A stretch of 10,642 nt of DNA from Deltaproteobacteria bacterium (lineage in GTDB: Bacteria; Desulfobacterota; Binatia; UBA9968). Made by a program: the position numbers and the translations under genes. Of this stretch, positions 1 to 6,533 are shown one piece after another. The stretch spans positions 1-10,642 of the forward strand of contig JAJONK010000055.1 of NCBI GenBank assembly GCA_021323355.1, written 5' to 3'. How positions within the stretch are numbered: the first letter of the stretch is position 1; each line of letters begins with the position of its first letter. The notes under the pieces are model-generated. The model searched no databases. It worked only from the letters and a program-made list of their open reading frames with translations, and was not told where the DNA came from.

Positions 1-54
1 AGGTTCCAAGGTTTCAGGATAAGGTTTGAAAAGTTGCGGCAGCGGCATATTCAC
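1..54 (-). CDS. 5' end of an unidentified gene running off the left edge
   Basis: Read on the minus strand, an AGGAG (67-63) sits 8 bases before a GTG at 54. An open frame then runs 18 codons to the window edge, beginning MNMPLPQLFKPYPETLEP. An ATG two codons later (48) is an alternative start, but its spacing to the AGGAG is 14 bases, so GTG fits better. The fragment is too short to assign to a family. The call rests on the ribosome binding site and the absence of a stop, so it is moderate at best. If real, this gene is divergent from the zinc-ribbon gene at 753, and the stretch between holds both promoters. Confidence 0.45.
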   Translation of the reverse strand, partial: MNMPLPQLFKPYPETLEP

Positions 55-246
55 TGGTGTTTCTCCTATTGAAAAATAAAACCGCGTCAGAGAGACAGAA
101 TGGTGCGAAACGCTATCCTGGTAGCAACGGTGGCGCAACGCAACAATAATGCCAGTAAAGTTCTGAAAACGATTTACTTTTATAAATAATGGTTTAACGG
201 CGTCTAAATTACTTTGGAGCGCTCAATTTGCCTCACGGGCAGCACT

Positions 247-271
247 TCAGTGCAGGTTTATCCTGCAGTGA
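247..271. repeat. Imperfect hairpin, 10-bp arms, 5-base loop
   Basis: TCAGTGCAGG (247-256) and CCTGCAGTGA (262-271) pair except for one G-G mismatch, around the loop TTTAT. The innermost six pairs (TGCAGG/CCTGCA) are perfect. No run of T follows on either strand, so it is not a textbook intrinsic terminator. It could be part of a structured RNA or a protein-binding site. Confidence 0.5.
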
Positions 272-414
272 GCGACTCTTTCCGACCAAGTTCGCGCTGG
301 ACGAATCAACCCCACCGTTCCCCTCTTTGATGATTAGACGTCGTCGAACGTCAGAAACATTGGCTGTGCACTGATATAAAAAGTAATCGCACCACAAAGA
401 TCACCGATTGAACC

Positions 415-427
415 CCCAACCGTTGGG
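415..427. repeat. 13-base palindrome CCCAACCGTTGGG
   Basis: Two perfectly complementary six-base arms flank a single central C. The size and symmetry are compatible with an operator, but no promoter elements are visible next to it and chance occurrence is possible. Confidence 0.35.
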
Positions 428-610
428 AAACAAACAAAGCAACTGTTGCGCGTCAGCTCAGGGCGACAGCGCCGTTGATTTATGGTGAATACAGAAGTAA
501 AGAAGCAATTCGTTCCTAGGGAATTGGGTTTTCGTCCATCATCCGATATGACGAGTACCCAATGGTAGGAATGACGATGCGGGTTTCGCTCGGCATGCGC
601 CCGGTCGCGG

Positions 611-631
611 ACGAATTTTATCTAAATTCGT
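611..631. promoter_or_regulatory. Perfect 8-bp inverted repeat ACGAATTT-N5-AAATTCGT
   Basis: ACGAATTT (611-618) and AAATTCGT (624-631) are exact inverted repeats around a 5-base spacer, so the dyad spans 21 bases with about two helical turns. It lies about 120 bases upstream of the zinc-ribbon gene start. This geometry is typical of a dimeric repressor or activator site. The perfect symmetry is seen directly; the operator role is inferred. Confidence 0.45.
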
Positions 632-752
632 ATCCCTTCTTAACTCAATCTGATAGTTATGCGGCGTATGAAAATTGAATGCTTCGCAGGGTTGTTCCCG
701 CCGCTTTAGCGTTTACAATTTCTCTGCAAGAAAGTGTGTGAGTATCCGCTTC

Positions 753-1091
753 ATGAAATGTCCAAAATGCCGTACTGAGACTATGAATGTATTTTCAGTA
801 GAAGGGGTGGCCGTCGAGCGCTGCTCGTCCTGTAGCGGAATTTGGTTCGATGCCCGGGAGCTCAGCCAGTTGCTCGAACAAGATGCTCGCCAGGTAGCCT
901 CGCTGCGCCGCGGTCGCGATAACCAACAGCTCGAGGGCAAGAAGGGCTTCTGCCCGCGCGATGGCTCAGAGCTTTTACGGGTTTACAGCAGTATCAATCA
1001 ATCGGTAATTATCGACGCCTGCGCCGATTGCCGAGGCATCTGGCTCGATGGCGGCGAATTCGAAAAGCTTTTTTCCGCCCGCCAGCTATAG
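753..1091 (+). CDS. Tandem zf-TFIIB zinc-ribbon protein
   Basis: This 112-residue soluble protein contains two copies of the TFIIB-type zinc-ribbon domain (zf-TFIIB family) and little else. The first copy (residues 1-41) has C3-x2-C6 and C24-x2-C27, followed by GIWFD. The second (66-107) has C67 and C90-x2-C93, followed by GIWLD; its second ligand position reads CPRD, so D70 stands where cysteine would be expected. The start is placed at 753 because the family usually begins MKCPKC. The open frame extends upstream to 675, and a GTG at 738 is possible, but neither start has a clear ribosome binding site. The release-factor-like gene begins 30 bases after its stop, so co-transcription is likely. 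The biochemical role of this family is not established; nucleic-acid or protein binding is the usual inference. Confidence 0.85.
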   Translation: MKCPKCRTETMNVFSVEGVAVERCSSCSGIWFDARELSQLLEQDARQVASLRRGRDNQQLEGKKGFCPRDGSELLRVYSSINQSVIIDACADCRGIWLDGGEFEKLFSARQL

Positions 1092-1121
1092 TTCCCCCAC
1101 AGGTCTACTTTAGAGTTCATC

Positions 1122-1541
1122 ATGGCGAACCAGGTCTCGTCTGAAAAAGAGAAACTACTACAGCATCGAATGCAGACCTTAGGCATCCGAGAGCAGGACC
1201 TGGAGGAACAATTTGTCCGCTCGTCAGGAGCGGGCGGACAAAACGTTAACAAGGTATCTTCGTGCGTCGTTCTCCATCACCGGCCCAGCGGTATTCGCGT
1301 TAAGTGCCAACAGGAGCGCTCGCAAGCGCTTAACCGTTTTCTTGCCCGCCGCATTCTGGTCGATAAAATCGAGGCAAAGTTCAAAGGAATCCAAGCCGCT
1401 GAAGAGCAAAAGATCGCTAGAATCCGGCGGCAAAAAAGAAAGCGCTCACGCCGCGCCAAGCTCAAGCTGCTCGCGGATAAGCGCCACCTGGCGGAAAAGA
1501 AATCGCGCCGCACCGCTGTCCGGCCTGATCAGCAAGATTAA
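1122..1541 (+). CDS. GGQ release-factor-like protein, MTRFR/ArfB class
   Basis: This 139-residue protein carries the catalytic domain of class I peptide-chain release factors (RF-1 domain) without the codon-recognition domains. The hydrolysis motif SSGAGGQNVNK lies at residues 34-44, with GGQ at 38-40; the glutamine places water for cleavage of peptidyl-tRNA. The following CVVLHHRPSGIRVKCQQERS (48-67) resembles the organellar factor MTRFR (C12orf65) more than E. coli ArfB, by my recollection of those sequences. After residue 97 the tail is rich in lysine and arginine, as in ribosome-rescue factors that place a basic tail in the mRNA channel or on the large subunit. The likely role is freeing stalled ribosomes or released large subunits carrying peptidyl-tRNA. 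It follows the zinc-ribbon gene by 30 bases. The start codon has only a weak upstream AG-rich stretch. Confidence 0.88.
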   Translation: MANQVSSEKEKLLQHRMQTLGIREQDLEEQFVRSSGAGGQNVNKVSSCVVLHHRPSGIRVKCQQERSQALNRFLARRILVDKIEAKFKGIQAAEEQKIARIRRQKRKRSRRAKLKLLADKRHLAEKKSRRTAVRPDQQD

Positions 1542-1566
1542 TAATCTGGCGTCCCAATGCGTAAAT

Positions 1567-1593
1567 CGGCGCAACCGGGTTATAAACGCGCCG
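1567..1593. terminator. Possible shared hairpin between convergent genes
   Basis: CGGCGC (1567-1572) and GCGCCG (1588-1593) are perfect six-base arms around a 15-base loop. The element lies at the meeting point of the release-factor-like gene and the first MFS gene, overlapping the latter's last codons. There is no T run, so intrinsic termination is only a possibility. Confidence 0.2.
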
Positions 1594-2869
1594 GGCTCGA
1601 GCCGAAGGCCAGTTCGGGAAAATGCCTCTGCCGATTGGTGTTGCTGTAGACGAGCGCGCCCGAGGCGAGCAGAATCAACGCCATGACGGCCATGAAGCCG
1701 TCGTAGCTGCCGGTCCTGTCAAAGACGATGCTGGCAAACATCGGGCCGCCGGCCGAGCCGATCTGGTGCACGATGAAGCTGAGGCCGAGAATTATTCCGG
1801 CAAGTCGTGGACCGGCGATTTCATAGAACATCACGTTTTGCACGGCTACGGTGCCAAACGTCGGACCGATGGCCACAGCCACCAGAATAAAAAACACCAG
1901 CTCGTTGGCGACTTCAAACGATAAGAAGAACGTGCCGACCCCACGGACAACGTAGCTAAGAGCAAGCATCCGGGCTCTGCCGTAGCGGTCGGAAAGCCAA
2001 CCGAAGAGCAGCGCCGATGCGGCCGCTGCAGCGCCGAATACACTGACAGCCGCCGCGCCGGTGGCGGCGGTAAAACCCTTGCTCAAGGCCAGCGCCACCA
2101 GGTGAGCAATCTGAAAGAAAGCCACGCCGCAGGAAAAACGCGCCGCGAACATCACCAGCATGGAGCGATTGCGCAAGTAGGGGAGACACGCGCCCCAGCC
2201 CAGGCGGACCCGTTGGCTGCCTGCAGCCCGCGGCTCACGCGCACCCAGCCATGCCAGCGGTAAGGCTACTACCATGAGCAGGATCGTTGTCGATAACGCG
2301 CCGGCGCGCCAGCCAAAACGGTTGATCAAGAAATAGAGCGGCGCAGCGAAAAGGAGCGGGCTTAGAGGTGCCGAAGTTTGCAGCACGCTCACTGCTAGGC
2401 CGCGGCTCTTGGCCTCGTAATGCTGCGACACCAAAAGCGACGCGATTGCCAGTCCACACGCGCCCATGGCTAATCCCACCATGAGGCCGTAGGTGAGTGA
2501 AAGCTGCCACACATTTGATGACAAGCTCATGCCGAAAAATCCCGCCGCCATGAGCAGGATGCCGCCGAGAATCACCCGTCGCGCACCGTAGTCGTCGGCG
2601 AGCTTGCCAAACAGAACCGCCCCGGCGCCCCAACCCAGCATGGCAAACATATAAGGCAGCGTCACCATTGCCCGTGACCAGCCGAAATCCGCCTCCATGG
2701 GCCTAAGGAACAGGCTAAAGGAGCTCATGCCGATGGAAGTCATAGTAACGACAGCCGTGGAGAGCAGTAACACCGTGGTGCGGGAAATTTTCATGGCAGC
2801 GAGAGAAGGCGTGTTATTTTTATGCCAGACGTTAAAGGGAAGCTCAAACACGCGGCGACGAATAGCCAT
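1580..2869 (-). CDS. MFS transporter, monocarboxylate/oxalate-formate-like
   Basis: This 429-residue inner-membrane carrier has the hydrophobic pattern of about 12 transmembrane helices of the major facilitator superfamily. The cytoplasmic loop-2 motif A is seen as FGKLADDYGARR (87-98), and its repeat in the second half as GWLSDRYGRAR (290-300). The first helix is followed by RPMEADFGWSR, a pattern common in monocarboxylate and oxalate:formate exchanger-like members, so an organic-anion substrate is plausible but not shown. Two starts are possible: ATG at 2869 (used here) or ATG at 2794, which removes a charged 25-residue extension and begins MKISRT just before helix 1. Neither has a Shine-Dalgarno sequence, and 2794 gives a more usual N-terminus. 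It lies 84 bases downstream of a second MFS gene on the same strand and may share its transcript. Confidence 0.88.
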   Translation of the reverse strand: MAIRRRVFELPFNVWHKNNTPSLAAMKISRTTVLLLSTAVVTMTSIGMSSFSLFLRPMEADFGWSRAMVTLPYMFAMLGWGAGAVLFGKLADDYGARRVILGGILLMAAGFFGMSLSSNVWQLSLTYGLMVGLAMGACGLAIASLLVSQHYEAKSRGLAVSVLQTSAPLSPLLFAAPLYFLINRFGWRAGALSTTILLMVVALPLAWLGAREPRAAGSQRVRLGWGACLPYLRNRSMLVMFAARFSCGVAFFQIAHLVALALSKGFTAATGAAAVSVFGAAAAASALLFGWLSDRYGRARMLALSYVVRGVGTFFLSFEVANELVFFILVAVAIGPTFGTVAVQNVMFYEIAGPRLAGIILGLSFIVHQIGSAGGPMFASIVFDRTGSYDGFMAVMALILLASGALVYSNTNRQRHFPELAFGSSPARL

Positions 2870-2953
2870 TGGAATTTTAGCTGTTGATTGAATCAGCCGA
2901 GCTAATATCCGGTTTTCGATGGCTAAGTTGGTAAGCCTTTCCCATCTCCGCGG

Positions 2954-4177
2954 TCATCGGCCGCGAGATCCCCGGTAGAGTTTCAGTGGCGCCAGTACTA
3001 GGCCAGCGATGATGAGAAAAACTCCCGCTAGAACAAACGAGAACTTGATGCCAAGTTCGCCGATCAAAAATCCGGTAATCATCGGTGTCGGAATTACAAC
3101 TAGCTGGGTGATGAGGGTCATGAGCCCATAGGTCGATGCCTGAACGGCGGCGCCGGCGACATCCATTACCGCGGCGTTCATAATGTTGAAAAGCGTATAG
3201 AAAAATAGGCCGATGGCGATGATCACTAATGCGAGAGGAATGCCCGCGGGTACGATCGCCAGCAGCGCGAAGAACAAGCCCAACAAAAGGCATGAAGGGA
3301 CGAGCACGGCTTTGCGGCCAAAGCGATCGGAGAGCAAACCCAACGCGGGCTGGGAAATTGTGCCGAGAGCATGCATCAAAGCGACGAAAACCCCCAGCGC
3401 GAAGGCTGAATAATGCAGGTGTTCCTGTAAATAGATTGGCAGAAAGGTGAGAATCACCAAACGTCCCATCGAGAGCAAGCCCGTGGCTGCCGAAACGCCC
3501 AGGAAAGCTGGGTTGCCGATGACGGCCACTACCTCGCGGATTTGAGTTGATCTGTGGCGTGGACCGGAGTCGCCATCGACGAAAACTCCGGCGAGAGCGC
3601 GCCAGATCACCAGAGCGAACAAAAGGCCTGGTAACAATTGCAGACGCGCGACGGTTTGCCACGAGAAACTCGCCAGCAAAGCGCCGACAAACAGGGGAGT
3701 AATCGTATCGCTGATGGTTGCTCCTGTGCCATGAATCGAAAGCGCGGTGGCGCGATGTTCTGGAAAACGATTCGACAACGATGCAGCTGCAGTCGGATGC
3801 CACAGCGCCGTGCCTAAACCGATCAACCCCGAGCCAAGCAGCGCCCAGGCGAAGACCGGCGAACCCAGGAGAAAATAGGCAGCGGCCATCGCTACCAACG
3901 ACAAGGCCAGCATCTTGGCGCGATGGCGTACCATCGAATCGGCGAGCAAGCCCACGGGAAGTTGGCCTAACCCCATGATCATCTGTTGCGCCGAGGTTAA
4001 CGCGCCGACTTCCACATTAGTCAATCCGAGACCCGATTTGATCGAGGGCAAGATGACTGGAAAAAACTGTTGAAACCAATGGATGACAAAATGGCCGCCG
4101 GTAAGAATACCGAGGAGCCGTATGCGCTCGGCGCCAAGCGAGCGCACTGAGGCGAGCATATGTCGGGCTGCATTCAT
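2954..4177 (-). CDS. MFS transporter, fosmidomycin-resistance (Fsr)-like
   Basis: This 407-residue membrane carrier belongs to a different MFS branch from its neighbour. Features shared with Fsr-type efflux proteins, as I recall them, are an early HFVIHWFQQFFPVILP helix (29-42), LWHPTA (125-130) and HGTGATISDTITP (149-161) in the helix 4-5 region. Motif A is LADSMVRHRAK (78-88), with the second-half copy LSDRFGRKAV (282-291). It probably exports a small molecule or drug by proton antiport; the substrate is unknown. The protein starts at 4177 with no obvious ribosome binding site; a possible promoter -10 lies only 6 bases upstream (see the separate entry). It precedes the other MFS gene by 84 bases, and the two would form a two-carrier operon. 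Confidence 0.88.
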   Translation of the reverse strand: MNAARHMLASVRSLGAERIRLLGILTGGHFVIHWFQQFFPVILPSIKSGLGLTNVEVGALTSAQQMIMGLGQLPVGLLADSMVRHRAKMLALSLVAMAAAYFLLGSPVFAWALLGSGLIGLGTALWHPTAAASLSNRFPEHRATALSIHGTGATISDTITPLFVGALLASFSWQTVARLQLLPGLLFALVIWRALAGVFVDGDSGPRHRSTQIREVVAVIGNPAFLGVSAATGLLSMGRLVILTFLPIYLQEHLHYSAFALGVFVALMHALGTISQPALGLLSDRFGRKAVLVPSCLLLGLFFALLAIVPAGIPLALVIIAIGLFFYTLFNIMNAAVMDVAGAAVQASTYGLMTLITQLVVIPTPMITGFLIGELGIKFSFVLAGVFLIIAGLVLAPLKLYRGSRGR

Positions 4178-4183
4178 AGTTTA

Positions 4184-4213
4184 TTTCTAGGTGATGTTTC
4201 AGGACATGAACAA
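4184..4213 (-). promoter_or_regulatory. Candidate promoter for the Fsr-like MFS gene
   Basis: On the minus strand TTGTTC (4213-4208) and TAGAAA (4189-4184) are separated by 18 bases, a fair match to sigma-70 -35 and -10 boxes. The -10 box ends only 6 bases before the ATG at 4177. Transcription would then begin at or next to the start codon, which agrees with the missing ribosome binding site. Short matches like this are common by chance. Confidence 0.25.
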
Positions 4214-4484
4214 CTCGACTGAGAACCAGTGTGCGCGAATTCTCTACGATTAGCTCATGCGATAACCGGTTGGAAGGGATCGATGCTCTGCTTGACGCAA
4301 GTCACGCCTATCGCAAACACAATTGTCTAAACTTCATAACCTTGCTCGGGCCTACTTGTCAGCAAAGCAAAACCTAATAAGCTGAAAGTGAGATCCGAAG
4401 CTGAAATTCTTTCTGTGCCTAGTAATCGAGTTAGAACTTGAAAGGTGTCATTCACGCGCCGCAAAGTGACATAGTTTAATTGTC

Positions 4485-4490
4485 AGGAGG
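4485..4490 (+). promoter_or_regulatory. Strong AGGAGG ribosome binding site
   Basis: AGGAGG lies 7 bases before the ATG at 4498. It decides the start of the DUF6496 protein, which excludes an upstream in-frame ATG at 4480. Confidence 0.8.
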
Positions 4491-4497
4491 AGCAAAC

Positions 4498-4701
4498 ATG
4501 GCGAAGTACGGTCCGAAGGCAAAAGAAAAAGTGAAGAAGGCGATGCACGAGCGCAAGAGAGGAAAACTAAAGAGCGGACGGTCCGGAAAAAAAGTGACTA
4601 GCCGCAAACAGGCTATCGCCATCGGCCTTTCCGAAGCGCGCCGAGCCGGCGGCAAGGTGCCGCGGAAAAAATCATCGACCCGGAAGGCGAAAAAGAAATA
4701 G
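4498..4701 (+). CDS. Small basic DUF6496 protein
   Basis: This 67-residue protein begins MAKYGPKAKEKV and carries the conserved stretch MHERKRGKLKSGRSGKKVTS followed by RKQAIAIGLSEARRAG, the hallmark of the DUF6496 family. More than a third of its residues are lysine or arginine, and the C-terminus (about 55-67) is almost entirely K, R and S. There is no signal peptide or membrane segment. The family's function is unknown; the charge suggests binding to nucleic acid, and the SRKQAIAIGLSEARR segment looks like an amphipathic helix. The start at 4498 is fixed by a strong AGGAGG. It stands alone after a 320-base spacer and converges on opgD with a 38-base gap. High expression is likely from the ribosome binding site, but nothing visible shows its regulation. 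Confidence 0.87.
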   Translation: MAKYGPKAKEKVKKAMHERKRGKLKSGRSGKKVTSRKQAIAIGLSEARRAGGKVPRKKSSTRKAKKK

Positions 4702-4739
4702 ATTCGTCCGGTGGAAACTTTCAGCAGCCGGCGGAACCA

Positions 4740-6332
4740 TTATAACTTCCGCTCAGCGAGCGGCGGCGGTGTCCACTGATACAGCCAGGTCTCGGTCAAC
4801 GGCTGCCCGCCCTGGCGCAGGTACAACCGGAGATCGATGGGCTCGGGGCTATCGTCAGTTGGTTTCAAGTCGAACATGGCGCGGTAACCGTTGATCTCGG
4901 CCTGAGGCCGCGCTGATGCAATCTCAATTTCGCCACGCGAAGCGCTGATCACCGGCTCCACTTGCGCTCCTTTGGAAAGCGCGGCGAGCTTGCCTCCGGT
5001 GAAATCCACAGCGAAGCGATAGGAGAAATATTTTCGCGGTTGACCGACGACCCCGCCGATGCCTGTTCGAGTGGCGACAACTTGCGCGAGCGCAGGCGCA
5101 AACGGCATTGTCGAACCCCAGTAGAGCCGGTAGCTGAACAGCAGCTCCTCTCCGGGTTGAGGTTGAGCGGCGGGATTCCAGTAAGCGACGATGTTGTCGA
5201 AGGTTTCATCCTGCGCTGGTAGCTCGGCCAACTGCACTGCGCCTGCGCCCCAACCGCTACCGGAAGCGTTTTTCGGTTCGACCCAGAGACTCGGGCGACG
5301 CTCGTAAAATACTGAATCATCCTGGTAGTGATCGAAATTGCGATCGCGCTGCAACAGGCCGAAGCCGCGCGGGTTAGTGTCAAAGTAAGAGTTGACCCGA
5401 ATTCCCGACGGATTCATCAATGGCCGCCAGATCCATTCGCCATTGCCGGTAAGCAGTGATAATCCGTCTGAGTCGTGAATTTCCGGGCGCCAGTCGGTGG
5501 CCATGCGTCGATCGTTCTCGCCATGTTGGTACATGCTGGTTAACGGCGCGATGCCAATTCTCTCGATGGTTTTGCGCGGGTAAATGGCGGCATCGACATC
5601 TATGATCAGGGTTACCCCCGGCCTAATCTCAAAGCGATAGGCGCCGGTCACACTGTGAGAATCCATAAGCGCGTAGACGGTTAATCGCTTAGAATTGTTT
5701 ACCGGCCGTTGGAGCCAAAAATCGGTGAAGCGCGGAAACTCCTCGCCCTTATCGAGCGCTGTGTCGACGGCGAGCCCGCGGGCAGAAATCCCGTACTGCC
5801 GATAGTCGCTGCCGACTGCGCGGAAGTAACTAGCGCCGAGAAAAGCTGCGACATCGGCGCGCCAATCGGTATGAAAATGCAATCGGAAACCGGCAAAGCC
5901 GAGATCTCGCGGCAACGCGCCGGCGTCTACTCGAACCCTGCGAAAATCAAACATCGCCGGATCGTAAAGTATCGCGCTTGCCTGATCATCGACAATTTCA
6001 TGCATGCGAACGGGCTCTTTAAACATCGGGCCACGATGAAAGAACTCTACGCGAAATGCGAGATTCTCTTTCAGCCATAGGGCTCTATGAGCGCCAAACC
6101 GAATCGCCTGATAGGCATCGTAGTCAAGTTGAGTCAGCGGATTTGGCAGCACCTGGTCGGGTGTTTTGTAATCACTGCAGGCAATTCGCCGCGCGTGATT
6201 TTTAAGCCACTCATAATTGAACTGCTGTGCTCGGGCCGGCAGCGTGCTTCCATGTAAGGGCCGCGCAGCAGGGATCGATAGGGGTGCTCCTGCCAGGATC
6301 AAGGCAGATTTAAGAAAATCGCGTCGTCGCAT
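4740..6332 (-). CDS. opgD: Periplasmic glucan protein OpgD/OpgG (MdoG family), Tat-exported
   Basis: This 530-residue protein spans the full MdoG family. It opens with MRRRDFLKSALILAGAPLSIPAA in two parts: a twin-arginine motif RRDFLK (3-8), then a hydrophobic stretch with likely cleavage near residues 22-36. A Tat signal distinguishes OpgD from Sec-exported OpgG. The mature protein has the family blocks NPLTQLDYDAYQAIRF (64-79), NPRGFGLLQRDRNFDHYQD (320-338), IVAYWNP (381-387), VDFTGGKL (442-449) and a C-terminal LTETWLYQW (512-520). In E. coli, OpgG and OpgD act in the periplasm in osmoregulated glucan synthesis, and recent work places them in a beta-1,2-glucanase family (GH186). The glucosyltransferase gene opgH is not beside it. 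The start matches the signal peptide, though no strong ribosome binding site precedes it. It is divergent from the FAH-family gene. Confidence 0.92.
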   Translation of the reverse strand: MRRRDFLKSALILAGAPLSIPAARPLHGSTLPARAQQFNYEWLKNHARRIACSDYKTPDQVLPNPLTQLDYDAYQAIRFGAHRALWLKENLAFRVEFFHRGPMFKEPVRMHEIVDDQASAILYDPAMFDFRRVRVDAGALPRDLGFAGFRLHFHTDWRADVAAFLGASYFRAVGSDYRQYGISARGLAVDTALDKGEEFPRFTDFWLQRPVNNSKRLTVYALMDSHSVTGAYRFEIRPGVTLIIDVDAAIYPRKTIERIGIAPLTSMYQHGENDRRMATDWRPEIHDSDGLSLLTGNGEWIWRPLMNPSGIRVNSYFDTNPRGFGLLQRDRNFDHYQDDSVFYERRPSLWVEPKNASGSGWGAGAVQLAELPAQDETFDNIVAYWNPAAQPQPGEELLFSYRLYWGSTMPFAPALAQVVATRTGIGGVVGQPRKYFSYRFAVDFTGGKLAALSKGAQVEPVISASRGEIEIASARPQAEINGYRAMFDLKPTDDSPEPIDLRLYLRQGGQPLTETWLYQWTPPPLAERKL

Positions 6333-6460
6333 GGATTCGTTTCGCGCAAGGCGGGCGAGAAGGTAATTCAGGCGAGACTAGCAATTCAAGCTTAGGTTTC
6401 AAGAGGATCGGCCCAAAAACTTCGGCGTGGTGCATGTATCACAGAACCGATTCAACAAAG

Positions 6461-6470
6461 TGTTCGAACA
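6461..6470. promoter_or_regulatory. 10-bp perfect palindrome TGTTCGAACA
   Basis: TGTTCGAACA reads the same on both strands and lies in the 201-base spacer between opgD and the FAH-family gene, 63 bases before the latter's start. Its position fits an operator controlling one or both divergent genes. It is a single short site, so the role is inferred from location alone. Confidence 0.35.
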
Positions 6471-6533
6471 AAATGTCGTGAGATGCCAAGCTGTCGGAAT
6501 ACATCAGGCTAATTACAGGCGGAGGAGAGTGAA

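Larger units (their letters stand above)
55..752. other. Long non-coding divergent spacer with inverted repeats
   Basis: About 700 bases lie between the left-edge gene and the zinc-ribbon gene. I find no convincing protein gene; the longest small frame I read by eye, ATG at 482 (28 codons), has no family look. The DNA is more AT-rich than its surroundings in places and contains three inverted repeats: an imperfect 10-bp hairpin at 247-271, a 13-base palindrome at 415-427, and a perfect 8-bp inverted repeat at 611-631. No tRNA fold was recognised. It could hold promoters, operators or a small RNA, but nothing here proves one. Confidence 0.5.
4178..4497. other. Divergent spacer between MFS operon and DUF6496 gene
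   Basis: These 320 bases separate two divergent transcription units. I see no open frame with a ribosome binding site, no tRNA and no strong hairpin. TGTCA (4446-4450) and TGACA (4467-4471) form a short inverted repeat just ahead of the DUF6496 gene. The candidate promoter for the MFS gene lies at the left end. No clear sigma-70 promoter was found for the plus-strand gene. Confidence 0.5.

Noticed and set aside
482..568. 28-codon small frame in the left spacer
   Set aside because: No ribosome binding site and no recognisable motif; frames of this size are expected by chance.
1213..1686. 157-codon plus-strand frame overlapping the release-factor-like gene
   Set aside because: It is a shifted reading of the GGQ gene and runs into the convergent MFS gene; its composition is arginine/serine-rich, as in out-of-frame translations.
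2877..3803. 308-codon minus-strand frame inside the second MFS gene
   Set aside because: It is another frame of a gene with convincing helices and MFS motifs; its translation is rich in R, S and H without hydrophobic segments.
4749..4763. CCGCTC-AGC-GAGCGG hairpin as a terminator
   Set aside because: The stem is perfect but lies inside the last codons of opgD, and neither strand has a T run after it.
5709..6080. 123-codon plus-strand frame opposite opgD
   Set aside because: It is antisense to well-conserved OpgD coding sequence and has no family features.
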